Shown: positions 38,301 to 53,400 of the stretch, piece by piece | Position numbering within the stretch: the first letter of the stretch is position 1 | Layout: each line of letters begins with the position of its first letter | Assembly: GCF_000699445.3 (NCBI RefSeq) | Contig: NC_067199.1 | Span: forward strand, 29,224,402 to 29,288,401 | DNA length: 64,000 nucleotides | Source: Schistosoma haematobium | Lineage: Eukaryota; Platyhelminthes; Trematoda; Strigeidida; Schistosomatidae | Direction: 5' to 3' | Position numbers and translations under genes: made by a program | Notes under the pieces: generated by a model | What the model saw: only the letters and a program-made list of their open reading frames with translations | Database searches by the model: none | What the model was told of the DNA's origin: nothing

Positions 38301-41300
38301 TCAGTTGATTTATCACTAATTTCCAACCGGTGCCATGTTTTTCTAGGTCTTAGTGCCTGTTGAATTCAGTTGATCAAGATGCAGTCTAGTTAACGGTTTA
38401 AAAAACGTGATATCGCGTTCACTATGTTGAGATACCAGGTGGTTGGAAACAGAACAGTTTCCTATCGAATAACTCCATTTGCCTAACATTTGACTATATT
38501 GTAGGAATTGTCATTATCTCTGTTTAAAAACATTCTAAATATGTACGACAGTTAATTAAACTTTTCGCCTTCTCGAGTTCGTCAATTGTGTGGTATGTTT
38601 ACTTCACTCTGTCAAAAGTAAACCGTAAATTTGGATTATTTACATCATAGTTAAGTATTCGTTTGGACTGTACAATACATTTCGTTTATTTCAGATACTT
38701 TATCGTCCAATTTCTCTACGCCAATTTTTTTCTTAATAATACAATTTAATAAAGAACTCAGGGCAGCTCGCATTTGCATCCCAGGTGAAGACCGGTGTCA
38801 AACAAAGCTGCTTACTCTCTCACATTCTCTTTTATCTAGTAGTTGACTGAATTACATAAAACCCACATTTCAGGGCATGAATGGATTGCAATGGATAGCT
38901 CGAAATCATCTAGAAGAGTTGAACTTCGCAGATGACCTGGCCATTCTATCCCATACGCACGAACAAATATAGACGAAGACAGCTAGTCTAGCAGTAGCTT
39001 CTGAAGTAATAAGCCTCAACATACACAAGGGGAAAACCAAGATCCTCAAATGCAACACGGAGAACAATCCAATCTCACTTGATGGAGAGGCTCTGGGAGA
39101 TGTGAAATCTTTCATGTACCTGGGAAGTATCATTGATGAACAAGGAGGATCCGATGCAGACGTAGACGTAAAGGCAAGGATCGGCAAAGCAAGAACAGCA
39201 TTCCTAAAGTAAAGGAAATATAGATCTCAAAACAACTATCAGCCAACATCAAAGTAAGAATATTCAATACGAACGTCAAAACAGTTAGTTCTACCGCACG
39301 GAGCTGAAACCTGAAGAACTACTACAGCCATCATCAAAAAGGTATAAGTATTTATAAACAATTGTCTGCGTAAGATACTGAATGTCCATTGACTGGACAC
39401 CATCAGCAACAGCCGACTATGGGGGAGAACACACCAACTCCCAACTGGGGAAGAAATTAAGAAAAGATGTTGGAAGTAGGTAAAACAAACATTGAGGAAA
39501 TCATCAAACTGCATCACGAGGCAAGCTCTGACTCGGAATCGTGAAGGGAAACAGAAAAGAGGAAGGCCAGAGAATACATTGTATCGGGAATTGGAAGTCG
39601 AAATGAAAAGGATGAATAACAAGTGGAAAGGATTGCTCAGGACAGGGTTGGATGGAGAGTGTTGTTGGGCGGCCTATGTTCCTCCACGAGGGGTAACAAA
39701 TGTAAGTAATTAGGTGGGTGCTATATTTGAGGAGATTACGGTACTACCCTAAAACCGGCGAAGTAGACGAGTGTCAACAACACGACAATAGGACAAGCCA
39801 TTGCTCCCCTGCGCCCTAACTAGATGGAGAAAACCAGATTCAACCAAGGGATATGTATATTCAACAAGCAGCCAGGAGCACGAATGAGCAGACACATAAC
39901 TCAGGCGTATATCTACTGTACAAAAATGTTCTTGGTAAACTTCACAGAATAGCGTACTAAAAAAGGGAACGAATCAATGACATTTAAGGTCCTTCCAAAA
40001 GGAAACTACAAACTAAAGATAAAGTTGGCACTTTTGGCGCGAAAATGAGAAATTCAAATTTCCAAAATAAAATTACAAAAATGAGACGTTTAGCAAGTAA
40101 TTTCTGGGGATCTATCATCTCCAACAAGGGGTAAGTAAGTAAGCAAGCAGAAAACACATCAGTTAGTTATTATTTTTTAGTTTCAAATCATTTTACATTT
40201 AATATGGTTTATTATTATTTTAGTTTATCACATAATTGCGAACACATTTTCTACGTTTTTTATTTGTAAAATTATAGTTTAAACGGTCTACCAACTGTTA
40301 GTTTAAATCGAATTAATTCAGTTGCTTGGTTCTCTGATTTGGTTGCTTTTGGCACTTTAGATGGTTTTGTAGCTGTTCGAGATTTACATAGTAAAAGAAC
40401 ATTGTTTAGAACAACTTGTTCAAAGTCACAATCAAATTATTTTGATCAAGCCCTTGGTACCTTTAATGAACAATATTTCGACCCAGATATAATGTTGGAA
40501 ACAAATACTCCTGTTGTACATCCTTCATTGAATATTCGACGTTTATGTTTTACACCGGGTTTATCGACTTTTACTCGACTTCTTAGTTTGCAGTTTGATT
40601 CCGTATGTGTTTGGGAACCAAGACAGGTAAGTTAGTCTACATGGTTTAATTTTCTTATCAGTTCATTATAACATGATTAATAAAATTTAATAAAAACGGA
40701 CGAAAGAAAGGGTAGGTGAACGTATGAAATTGGGATAATAACTGACAACTACTTGAGTAGCATTAATTGGTAGCGATTTATTTTACAGAGAAAAAGGCGA
40801 ATAAAGGTAGCGGTGGAAAATATTTTGTTATTGTAGCTTTTATGCTAATATTCTCTATGTCCAAATGGTTTTTTAAAAACCACACCCGTTAGCTGAATAG
40901 TCGTTTTAATTCATCACGCAAGAATAAACAATCCAGTTACTTTTTGTAAAGTAACGCGTACCTTGAAACAACTTTATTTTGTGTAGACTTTCAGCTTTCT
41001 TTTAATCTCTTAAAAAGCGTTATTTCTGTAGAGCGTCTCCACTGAACTTCGTCTTATTTTCTTTCTTTGTCATCCTGTCATATGTGTGTATGGAGTTGAA
41101 ATTTCGATTCCTTTTCTTAAAATTGGAATTGTCTTAGTTTTGCTTTCTTAATGTATGGTATATTATTGTGTGTGACGGCGACAAACTGTGAACTCATTGC
41201 TGTAAAGTAAAACTGAGCGTATCAGTGTTCTTATTTACCCCATATTTTAATTTTATTAACCAGGTAGACAGTACATATGTATTGATGATATACTTACCAA

Positions 41301-44300
41301 TTAATAATCAAGCATAATCTTCTAATTGAAATTTTGTATTGTCTCCATGTATATTGTAAGCATTTCTGTAGGGTTGAATTATATATTATAACACTCTATG
41401 CATGATTTTACATTTCTTACAGATGCTCCTTTTATGTATGATTGAATTCGGTGTATCAGTTCATCATTCCTTAATTTGTGCTGATTGGGTTTCTGTTGTT
41501 ACTAAATTATCAGATAGAGCTTTGTGTATTCTTTTGGGTGGAGATGGTGCTTTACGACTTGTACAAGCTGGTCAAGCTAATTATGAAATGACAGTTGTTA
41601 ATTATTCCAATCAGTCAGTAAACCTTGGGAATACAATTACTCGTGGAACTACTTTACAAGATCCGATTTCAAAATTTTACATTCAAAGTCCATTGCCAGA
41701 TAGACCTGACATTCAAGGTAATTAATTAATATGCTTAAATACTCATGATTTGTTTTCTTAAGAAAAACGATTTCAGACCTTTCATATTGAGTATTTCTAA
41801 GTACATTAAAACGCATAATCGTGAAACAAAATTAGTCAATCCTTTGTGACTAAAAACCCTAGAGTTTGCCACACTGTTACCTATAGGTTCACATACTAAT
41901 GTCGAAACCTATGGGTTATCAAACCAATACGTTAGTCACTTATAAAAACGTAAGTATTATATTGGCAGAAAGTAAGGAAAAAAATTATAAAGCTCGAAAA
42001 GCTATTTTCGGTGAATTAGTTAGTGTGTATTTGTCAAATAATTGGTTTATAATGTTTTTACAATCCTATTTTTTGACTTAGTAGTTGATATTATATCTCT
42101 GTATATTCATAAATTACAGTGAATTAACTTATTGCATATATTTCTTCATGTCAAAAATACCTTAGCTGGCTCGTTATTTATAGTATGTTTTGCTCTTGCG
42201 TTTTAATTACTTACCCACGTGGTTCGTGGGTCTAAATTAGATATACTTCCGATTAGCATTCCTTTGGATTTCTGATTTTCTTTTTGGTGGATTAGGAATA
42301 TGTGGATTTTGTGTGGAGCTGTCGATGGTTACACGTACGGTATAGGTTTCAGTTAACTCCATTATTTTAGGTGGAAAATAAAACAGTGTTTATATCGATG
42401 TTCGCTCAAGTTTTTTTAGTCCATGTTACACATGATGTTAAAGCGTATACTTTTCCCGCCTATATGATGTTTATTAAAGGGTTTATATTTTGAATTCCTT
42501 GGTTTTTCTCATATTTATAAATCCATACTAACCTTCAATAAGTCATGTGCTTACGTTGCAAGCAAGTACTTAGACTGATAGAATTATTTGTTCATCGACT
42601 GTATTTCATAGACCCACTCTGTATGTTTTTACCGTCGATTCTGTAACTAAGCGAATGTTGACTATCTATCAGGTCGTTTACATAGAGACGTAAGAACATA
42701 AAATACAATTATGGGCTTCTCGTTCAAGTTGTTACCTGTCACAACGATTTAAAATTACTGTCAACATTATGATGATAGCTATAAAAAAATATCAGAGGGG
42801 GTTTTTGTGGATATTATAGTAATTTCAGTAGTTGAGATTATGAGGCAATTGAAGCTAGTTATAAAAATTCTGGTTAAAAAGGGAAGGCGAAAAAGTTTGT
42901 ATCAGATTAGGCAGAGTTGTGGGTACGAATGCAACAAACAAACAGCATTATCATTTTTAAAAGTTGTTTATTTTCTCCAAAAGATCACCTCAATAATTAC
43001 CCTTTTTCTGTATGGCTAACTCATCTATACACGCACTGAACTTGGTAATTACAATTTAAACATAAGTGTATTCATCTATTTCAAAATGATAGGTGAAGGT
43101 TTGATAAAATTATGTATTCACATAATCTAAACTGCATACAATAATCAAGTGTGTGGATATTACAAATAAATATGTTACCTAATGTAACGTTTTACGAAAT
43201 AGAATCTAGGCAAACTTTGTCCATTTAGTTCTGTTATGTTTTCTTGTCTTTCGAGCTCAGTGTTCTATCTCCATTCGTAAGATCTTAACAATTTAGAGTG
43301 GTGAATTAATTCTATGTTTTTTATAGATAGGTCCAACTGTATCTTGTTTTTTCTTGAAGATTAAACAAGTCTTTGTTACTACAATTAGACTTGAAGTAGT
43401 ACTATTAGTCTATCTTAACAGATAGTTAAACTAATGACTGATTCATTTAATCGATTTACGTCTGGTTGTTGTACTTTTTCAGGTTCATCTATTTCAACCA
43501 TTATGATGAACAAATGTTTACTTTCGAATTAAGAAAGTTTATTTAAGCTTTGCTTAAATTTATTAATAAATTGTAAAATTCAACTCTTCATTTATGTTGT
43601 TAAATACATAAACTCGTTTATAAGCATCCCTGAACTTGTTCAATCTTTTTGATAATGAGCATTTATTTAGCTGTCTGAAACACAGTATTATTTTAGACGT
43701 TCTTTACATAAGTGTACATATTAGCTTAGTATTTAAGTTGGTTTATTGTTATTAAATTTTGTATATTTCTATTCATTTCTATGATAGTTCACTATAAAAA
43801 AATGGTTGTGACTTAATGGTAATACCGAGGCGATTTACATAAAGCAAAGAAAGACTGTTAGGTTGTTGTCCTAAGCCATCAGTAATAAGATTGAAACAAC
43901 CAATACAAATAAAAGAAATTCACCCCGTTGCACAAAACAGTGGCTATTTGGACTCTAATTAAATAGATAACACTACGGGGTTTGGAGTAAACGGTACTGG
44001 ATTCGATTCTTGAAGTAAGCATCAAATCGGTTACAGGTGTATTCAGCTGATGAATCTCAAACAGGATGAAATGTGCGTTCTGCATTCCATTGTTAGTCAC
44101 CACCCAACTCCACTTAAAAGGTTCACTAAGAATTTTTGTTTAATCTAAGTTTGTTTACACTTAAAGTTTTACTTTTTCATTTTAGATCCTGTTTTAGTCC
44201 CGTCGTTACTTCCATCCATCACTGCCCTAAATATTCGACATCTCTTACAACATCAACCGTGGTGTAAAAAGTCTCAAAATATCCCTTCGATTAAAAATGA

Positions 44301-47300
44301 GAATTTATTGATTGATATAGCTTCTAGTTCTCAAGCGTTAACATGCGATCAGACTACCATAGCTAATACTGAATCAGACCAAAGCTCTTATTCTAGTAGT
44401 GACTGTTCTCTGCTTGCTCCTGGTTTTGCAAAGATTCAGAATTCTGTAAATATATTCCTATATGGCCTCAAAACAAGGTATACTTGTGACCAAATTTTTT
44501 CCGCATTTTCATTTTAATAAACTTTCATCTTATGTACATTTATTGCTGGATTAAGTAACAGCTGATAATATGGTGATAGGTCCCCTTTTCATAGAATGTT
44601 TGACTTGATTTCTTCACATATACCATTAGTTGGACACGTTAATTGCTTTAATTACGGCAGGACTTACATGACCTCTGATATGTTGGTTACCGAAAGACCT
44701 ATGTCACTTGCTACATTTTCTCTCCTGTAGTACGAACCAGATATTCACATATCGACGAACGAGGATACAGCACATAACACCTGTTGATCTTCTGTGCCAT
44801 TAGTAATACCCAACGTTCAAGATATGTGACGTAAAAGCGTTTTTTAATTGGTGAAGTTCCAGTAGTAGTACTAGACATCAAGGTTTAAATAAATCATTTG
44901 ATTCCACCATTGATATTTCCTCTTAGTACCTATGAGGTTAACTGGAGTTTATTAGAATGGTTTTCCATGTCTCAGAATACCTTATTGTGATTAGTCTTTT
45001 CTTATGTTACGATACGTAACAATGTTATTTGGAGATTGTTAGTGTATGTTTTCTTTTGGTCTCTAGTTATTACAGTTCTGTGTCCATGCAGAGATTACAA
45101 TTTGAATTAGTGTCTGCAATCCTTTGGACTTCATGCCCGTCGTCGTTTAGGACTTAACAACAAGTTTTTGTACCTAGTTGAAATAAGATATTTTATTACA
45201 CTTAGCCTATCTATAACACAGTTATTCTATCAGTGTGTTCTTTTGTGATATAAAGTGACTGATGGCTGCGAAATGTGATATTTTGTGCCAAATCTCTATA
45301 CGTTACATGTGTTGAGTTTTGCTCCGGTTACAGTGTGGTAAGTTAGAAATTAGCCTACCAATATGTTTTTATTGAAATTCAAGATTTATGGATACTTAGT
45401 TTGTAAGACGTCGATTAAAGTATAAAACATCAACACATGCATTACTTTTTATTATAGAATCATGGATTGTGACTAGTTTCTACCTATATTTTGTTCATTT
45501 ATTTGTGGTACTAATTGTCTACATTTTTCAATTGACTTGAAGTATGATGGACCTTGTGATTTTGTTTGGAAAAGGCGTACAAGATTTAGTGATTTGTAGA
45601 CATATTGTAAAGAAGTATAAAAATATTTCTGGTGTGATGAGCAAGAATTATGTAGAGTTTGAACTTGCCTACTAGTTGAGTCGTTTTGTTCTTATCAACT
45701 AATGTGGCTTTTGATTTCAACATTATAAGTATACCGTAACGATGATAAACAGTGTGTCACTTAGATCGAAACTGTTTAGTAAGTTGAACATCATACAAAT
45801 TTTTTTTTAACAATATCTCACACCAGTTTCTTTGTCCACTTACATTGTAGACATGAATTATCTACCAGTTTTATGAACTTGTCGAATACTACCATTATTG
45901 AACGTTGTTTATGGACTGCTCAATTATTTGGCGATGTATATGAAGTAAAATTTTGGCGATTGGTTGCAAATCGTTTACTATACAAAAAAGCTTTACATCA
46001 CAATCCACAACAATTAAATAGCCAGTTATGGTCTCGGTATTTTTTAGATTTATCTTGGGATTTTTTAGCTGACTGTGATTTATATCGTCAGAATGTTGAA
46101 AAATTTATATCATATATGGAAAAGTCGCATAATTCACCTACTGAAATTATGGATTGTGTTAATACACTGATTATGGTCGGTAAGTATTAATTTGACTAAG
46201 GTTTCGGTTTCGGTAAACGTGGCAGCATAGACAGGTTTAGCTTATTGTCAGTAGTTGTCAGTTACACATTGATAATTGCTCCTATAAGAATATATTTATT
46301 ATATTGTACCGAATCGTTATTTCTCTATTTTCACACTTACTGATCTACTATTTGACAACAGTAACTTGCTAGGTTTGAGAACGCATTGTCCATCAAAGTC
46401 TACTATCGCTCTGTCCACATCACGGTTATTAGGAATTCCTTGCATCTTTATTATTGTCGTCGGGATTTATTCTCAACCTATTATCCAGACAAAACGGGGT
46501 GTCGTAAGAGTCTTACTCATCTTTCCTTGATTCTACATGTTCGCGATTTGGTTTCTATGTTACTCAATATTTTTAAAGTTACCACTGTCCTCATCCCATA
46601 AGTTCTGTAGGAAGCCGCCTCTGCATGGAAAAAGCAGACTGACAACATTTAAGGAAGATTGCATTTCTAATATTTATTAGCTACATCAGTATGTACTGCC
46701 AACAGACTTAAAGTGGTAAATTGACAACCATGTCTTGTCTCTGCTATACGTTCGTGTTTTACGAATTTCGGTCTAATTTGATCTCCGTTTAGTACAGTAG
46801 GTGCGTCATCCTCCAAATGCCCTGCTACGGCCGAGAGTGGGGGAGTCCGCTCTCCCTCTCGAAATGCTCTCACATGGCCACGCGTATATAACCTCTGCCA
46901 GGGAAGTCCTACTCACTGCCTTCTCGTAGTGGGGGTGTTGTTTACGAAATTGAGAGGACGAAAAGCGAATGTCCGGTGCCTTAAGCGGATCCCAAACCAA
47001 TGGTGCACAAGGGCTCTAGTATCCTGCGGGAACAATTGGCGTATGAACCAATTGTTGGTCACCGGCTACCATGGGACTGCATCTCCTTACGATGCTCCAC
47101 TGCCTTGTGGATCAGACCTTCAGGTCGAAGGCTCCGAGTGTGGTCCTCTAAGAAAATCACCTGCTTCGGTTTGGGCACCCGGGCAATATCACAGCCCTCA
47201 CATAAATGAGATTTGTGTGGCACATATGGATTTGGTGCCTCCTTGTACCAATATCTATGTGTAGGTGCATCATAGTTCCATATAAAACGACTTCTTAGTA

Positions 47301-47388
47301 GAGACGTATTTGCTTCGTGATAGAATTGTGCAAACCCTGTACTGTATTTATAGCAGCTTTTCAAAACCCATATAAATGGTTTCATTTG

Positions 47389-47453
<65 letters not shown>

Positions 47454-50400
47454 AATTGATTCAAGTTACAAACTTAAGCGACTACGTCAAGGTTTCCGAT
47501 TGTACCCATGTAAAGTGCCAATTACAAGTTTCCTAATGAGAATGGAATTTGTCAGGAACTTGATAATCCTAACACTAACAAACACTTGGATGAAATATCA
47601 GTCCTCTTAAACTTATTTACATTCATTTCATTCCTGCATTCATAAGTGAATTTTGCCCTCAACAATCCAACTTATCGTAAGTATCAGCATATGGTTATCA
47701 ATTTATTTGTATTGGTGTTTTTGATTGCAATTAATTAGTCTTTTTTGGCATGTTTACATCCCGTGTAGATTACCTCGATAATGCCATTAAATCATAAGTC
47801 CTATAAGCAGCAATAGATGGTGGCTAACAGGAGAATCCAGGACGCACGTTTCGTCCTATTTGTGATTCATCGACTGGATACACCCGTATCCGAGTAGATG
47901 TTCACTTCAAGACTCAAATCCAGTTACGTTTGCTCAAAACCCCGTAGTGTTATCTATCTAATTGCTGAGTACAGATAGCCACTGGTTTGTGCAACGGGGT
48001 GAATTTCTATTTATTTGTATTGGTTGTTTGGATCTTCCCGACTGCAATTAATCAGGGTTATGATTGTCGAGTTTCATTGATATCTCAAACCGATTTAAGT
48101 TAGACAAGCAATAAAATTCTGAAAAAACAGGATGAACATTCCGTGCTAGTATGTGAGTCTTCGAAATCGCGCTTCCACGACCCCTGTAACTTCATGATGT
48201 TTAAATCACTAAAATTGCTCATTGGATAGTCTACGGTCAACATCTTAGTCTGAAATGGCTCGATGAACGTCACTCTAGATTGATGATTCTACCATGACCA
48301 TAAACTCGCTCGTTCGATCCTGATTGGTTTGGAAATATAGAGTTTAGCCTTATCAGTCTTGCTTTTTAAAAACCAAACTATTAATTATTATAATTATAAT
48401 TTGAGTTATCTGCAATTTCATTATGATTGAAGTAACAATAATTAACTAATTTTAATTTAGGTCAACAGGATCGTGCAGTTTCTTTACTACTGGAAACACC
48501 TGCAGATTCAAGTAATTATTCTATAAATATGTATCGTGCTTGTTTGTTTACGGCAAATATTGCTAGAAAATCTCTTCTGTCCGAGTCTAGCGTAAATCAA
48601 CCAGCAGAAGATAATTATTTAAGTGTAATAAAATTAGTTGCTACAAATTTACTTTCTAATGGAAAAATTAATGATGGTATTGGTTTATTGTGTCTTATTG
48701 GCTTACAAGTTGATGCATGCCGTTACTTAGAATCGTTCGATCGATGGGATCGTTCTGTATGGTTAGCTAAGGTAGTTATTTTATATATTTGATCATTTTC
48801 GACCGTATAATATTGACAGTTAATTTTATTGATACAATAATTCCTTCTGATGATAATTTCTGTCAAAAACTTTTAATGTATTAAGAATAAGAGGAGGATA
48901 TTTTCCTACACTAACTTAAAAGTACTGAATACTGTCTTAGAAAACTGATCTAAATGAAGTTAGGTGATAAGTCTTTCATTAAAACAAATGTTTTGTGCCT
49001 CTAACACATACTAACCAATAATAAATCCGCTAATTTTAGCATTGTAATACGTTAACTCTTGACAGGATATGCAACATTCTCCAGAACATTCGTCAGAACA
49101 TCGGAAAAATTATTATTAGACGAGACTAGAATTTATGGATGAACAAATCAGATTTAAGATAAATGATCTTGAATTTTGGAGCAAAATTCATTAACTCATT
49201 TGGCTAAATACCATTTTGGCATTCTAGCTAATGTTAATTCATGATGAAAACATTAAATTTAATTCATAACACTAACATTCAACTACAAATTCTAATCCTA
49301 ATTCCTCACACCAATATATAACCCTCATTTAACCCTGGTAAGTGTACATTCCAAGGTCATTTTAGTGTTGTTCAAAGGTCCTCCATAAATTGTGGTCTTA
49401 CCTACAACTACTAATAAATGACGAATTTCGACAAACAAACAAACAAACAAACAAACAATGTTTGTAATATAAAATCTAAACAAACATATTTATAATTAAC
49501 TGTAATTTCTAAATATCAAGATATATTGTAACAGTTAATAAGTCAAATGTAATGGGAATATTATGAATTAGTTATATATACTAAGTGATATCTATTGAAA
49601 AATAACTTTCAAAAAGTTTCACATTTTTACTAATTTCTTTGTTCCTTAACAAAATACCTGTACATGAACTCTGATTCTTTCTTGATTTTTGTTTTTTTTC
49701 GTTGACATTATTTAGTATTGATAACTATGTCCGAATGTTTGTCTTAGATTACGTTTTCTATTCCTGGCTATTATTTCATCTAGTTCATATTATTATACAC
49801 TAAGTTATACGTTTTATTGTAAGGAGTTATTGAATTAATAAGATGAAAATCAATTTTTTATAGATTCTGAAATGGATAGTGGGTATTTTGTTCGAGTCCA
49901 GTTGCGATAGTTCACTTAATGTCATTGTCTTAAAATATTGGGCTCGGTGGATTGAACATGTATTATGAATATCATCATAATAGCTTTTACTTAGCGCGTT
50001 GATTCACGACTTTAGGACTGGGTGGAAAAAGCGAAGAGGTGGAGAGTTTATGAAATGGCACTGGGATATGATAGAAAGCTGTGTAAGACTTGTGTCTGTT
50101 AATTCATCACCACTCTCTGGCTGAGATGCTAGAGATGAGGAAACTCAGCAGTGATGTTATCGTAGTTCTTTTTACAATCATCATAAAAGTAAGAGGAACT
50201 CTCTTAGCTAAAAATATTTCTTATAGTTTTGTTTCCAACTGAACTATATCTCCTATCATGTATCGTTCTCGTTCACTGATCTATTTGGTTGTACACCCTT
50301 CTCCTTCCCTATTCGTCCACAATCTTATCGTTGTATTTGGGTGCCACTTTTCTGTTGTTGGCACCCAGTTGTACCAGAAGATATGTATATTGAATAAAAT

Positions 50401-53400
50401 AGAATACTATATTTATTACTTGCTTATCACTAGACTATCATTTTTTAATTATCGTGTTCCTTTTTTAGTGTCCGTCATCATTTACTGTTCTCACTTCCGC
50501 CTGTTTTTTTTTTTCAGTGTACATTATCAATTGAAGAACATGATAAAGTAATGAGACGTTGGGCGTCCTATTTAGCTTCATCTCAGGTTAATCGAAAAGT
50601 ATGTCCAGATTTGTTTTCAATTATTCATTTTCATTGAAATGTACCTTGACAATTATGTATTTCAATGTGGCACGTCTATCTAGGGTGTTCCAATTATTTA
50701 CTCATGTTTAGTTAATTTTCCCTTCTGTTTATTATATTTGAGTGTCGAAAATTAGTTGTTTTCACTAAAACACTTTTTCAACTGTTTGTTTTCTCCGGAT
50801 ATTCAAATATTTGTTCTCATATTTTAATATAGGACGATAAACAAAACAGCACGTGCCTAGACATCATTATCTTTTCCTAATATTTGGTTCAGTAGAATTA
50901 CAAGTATTATAAATGTATGTTGGTGATAGTTAACTCGGAATGTTGAAACACTAAATAACTTATTTGGTATTAGCATAATATATACGTAAATACTTTAGAT
51001 TCGACATGTTTGCTTGTGTATATCAAACATTCCTCTCCAGGACTACATTTCCCCCCATTTGTATTCACAGTTTGGAAGTACTAGTTGATCAAATACAATA
51101 TTCATTTCATTATTCTTATTTTTTTCTACTTATATCGCTTAATATTGGTCTTCTACGTTTTCAATAAGGGACTGTATGCTCGTATAGCTGAATCAAGCTC
51201 TAAGTTGTATGAATCATTATAAGTGTAACTAAACTTGAAAAATATACGTCTTATACTATTAAAATTAAGTAAATATCACCTTCGTCTATTTATATTTCGT
51301 TAATAATCACCAACCTAGAGTTATGATGATGCGTAGTAATGTAGTATACGCTCTTTGTTTACTTCCTCTAACTATTCGGAGTTATTGCAAAAGAAAACAA
51401 ACAAATTACTGTCACTTCATATGTATGTTTAATTGTTATTTACGTGTCGTAAATAGTGTTTTTATCTGCTAGTAAATCATTAATAAAACTTGATTGACAG
51501 TTATTATTCACGAATTATTTCGTCATCAATGCATTCGCTCATCACCTTCATGATTCTTAATTGGTTGATTTTTCATGCAATAGTTTACTGCTTATTCATC
51601 AGTTGAAGGATGACTGAATGTCAAGAGATAGTTCTTGCTTTTATCTATTAAGAATCACATTTTTAAAATCTAATCTTGAGTCTATATCTTTCGAATTCTT
51701 TTGTGTACTTTACAACCATAATCTTTTCTGTAAGTAGAGTCTCCTTCTAAATTTGTAACTGTAACTAATGATTTGAAAAAATTACGATGATTATTACAAG
51801 CACTTCTTTTAGATTTTCAACTTCAATATTTCAAGTGATCAACATCAGTTCAACACTTAAATGTTTTTACCTTGAACCTATTGCATCTTCGCCTGTGTAA
51901 CACGAATATAAATACAATCTCCTACTCAATATTAATAATCATTGCAATCATAAGTTATACTACATTTTTCTTACTATCACGCTCCAATCTTATTGCACTG
52001 TTACAAATCACTGTGATTTAGGTCAGTTTATGTCTATTAGCTATCTGTAATCTATAGTCCATTGAACAAAATTGTTATGATTATAATAATTACCTTTCTA
52101 TAACTTACTGTTTATATTTTCAATGTTTATAGTAACAATAATATGACTATTTTGTTTTCTCTTTCTTTCCTCTTTTTTTAAAAACAAACATCTTAAAGGA
52201 TTTAGCTATACTCATTTATGTTTATTTAGAAGATCATTCTAATGTCTTAAAGTTACTTTTTAATCTTAAACAATATCAGTTAGCAGCTAGATACCTGGAA
52301 GCATGCCGTGAATTAAGCCTGTTGGATACAACTAAAGAAACAGGTAAGTATTTTGTCTTTTTTGTTTTAATAAATTGGGATTATTATTATTCTCTCTCAT
52401 ATAGAGATTTCGTTTAAAAAATCTTTTCTTATTTGTTTGGTGCATGTGTAATCAAGGAGTTAAGCTTGTGATGAACAGTGTTTGTTGATAAAAATAACAT
52501 CCAGTTGTTTCAATTTCACTTAATCAATTAACAATGAAATTCTAGACTTGTATTATTCAATTCAAATGATAAATGGTAAGAATATGTATTATATATTTTA
52601 AATCTGTACACATAGTTGGTGTAAGTTATAAACCTTTTAATCTGTCTAATCAATTACATAACTTCTTACTTAGTTTAAAAAGTATGAAGACTTTAATTTG
52701 ATGAATTGTTATACCACTGCATTCGCCTGTTTAATATTAGTTTTCGTTTTATTTTTATTTAAGAGAGGAGAAATTCAAGATCGTTTATGTGTTGTAAAAC
52801 ATTTCATATTGTTCTATATATTTGTGGTGGTCGGTATTCGATATAATCCTTAAACTTCGTATACAGCTCGTCTTGATAACCGTTCTGTATAACGTCCCAA
52901 CGGTATATTAATCAGAAGGCAAATACGGAGTGTTGATTACGTTTATTGCGAGACCACACACATATATCCAAATGTACAGATGCGTTAAACAAGAATAGAA
53001 GAGTTGTGCTGAAAGGCGAGCAAGCGAGCGAGAGCCAGAGCAAGAGCTAGACGAGAGTGCGAGTGTGTTGAATATGAATAATATGGACGTATATATACCA
53101 TGTGAAATGAATGAGTAATCGAATCAAATAAGCAGTTAGTAGTAAGACTAACAGAGTGAATAAATGTGTAGGCCGTAATCAATATTCAAGCATGCGTATT
53201 TCATACAAGCACAAAATAATAAGGATACAATAAGTTGTTATAGTGCGGATGACTTTTTCCGCTAAATGAGTTAGCAAAAGGGCTTAACTGAGTTAAATGA
53301 GAATAAACTCAATTGTACGTGAGTCACTATATATTAAGCTGTGTAATCTGATCTATTTTAGCATGTTTCGATAGGTTAATTTGATCATCTTGTTATCAAA

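Noticed and set aside
47317..47610. 97-codon frame with an Ile-Tyr repeat
   Set aside because: Produced by the (AT)n tract in a WDR11 intron; no conserved sequence.
47836..47880. Active hammerhead in the - strand Smalpha copy
   Set aside because: Core reads TCGATGA instead of CTGATGA and stem II is mispaired, despite a perfect stem I.
52985..53182. - strand frame with a Leu-Ala repeat
   Set aside because: Arises from a purine-rich GAGC/AGAGC patch within an LTR-like repeat.
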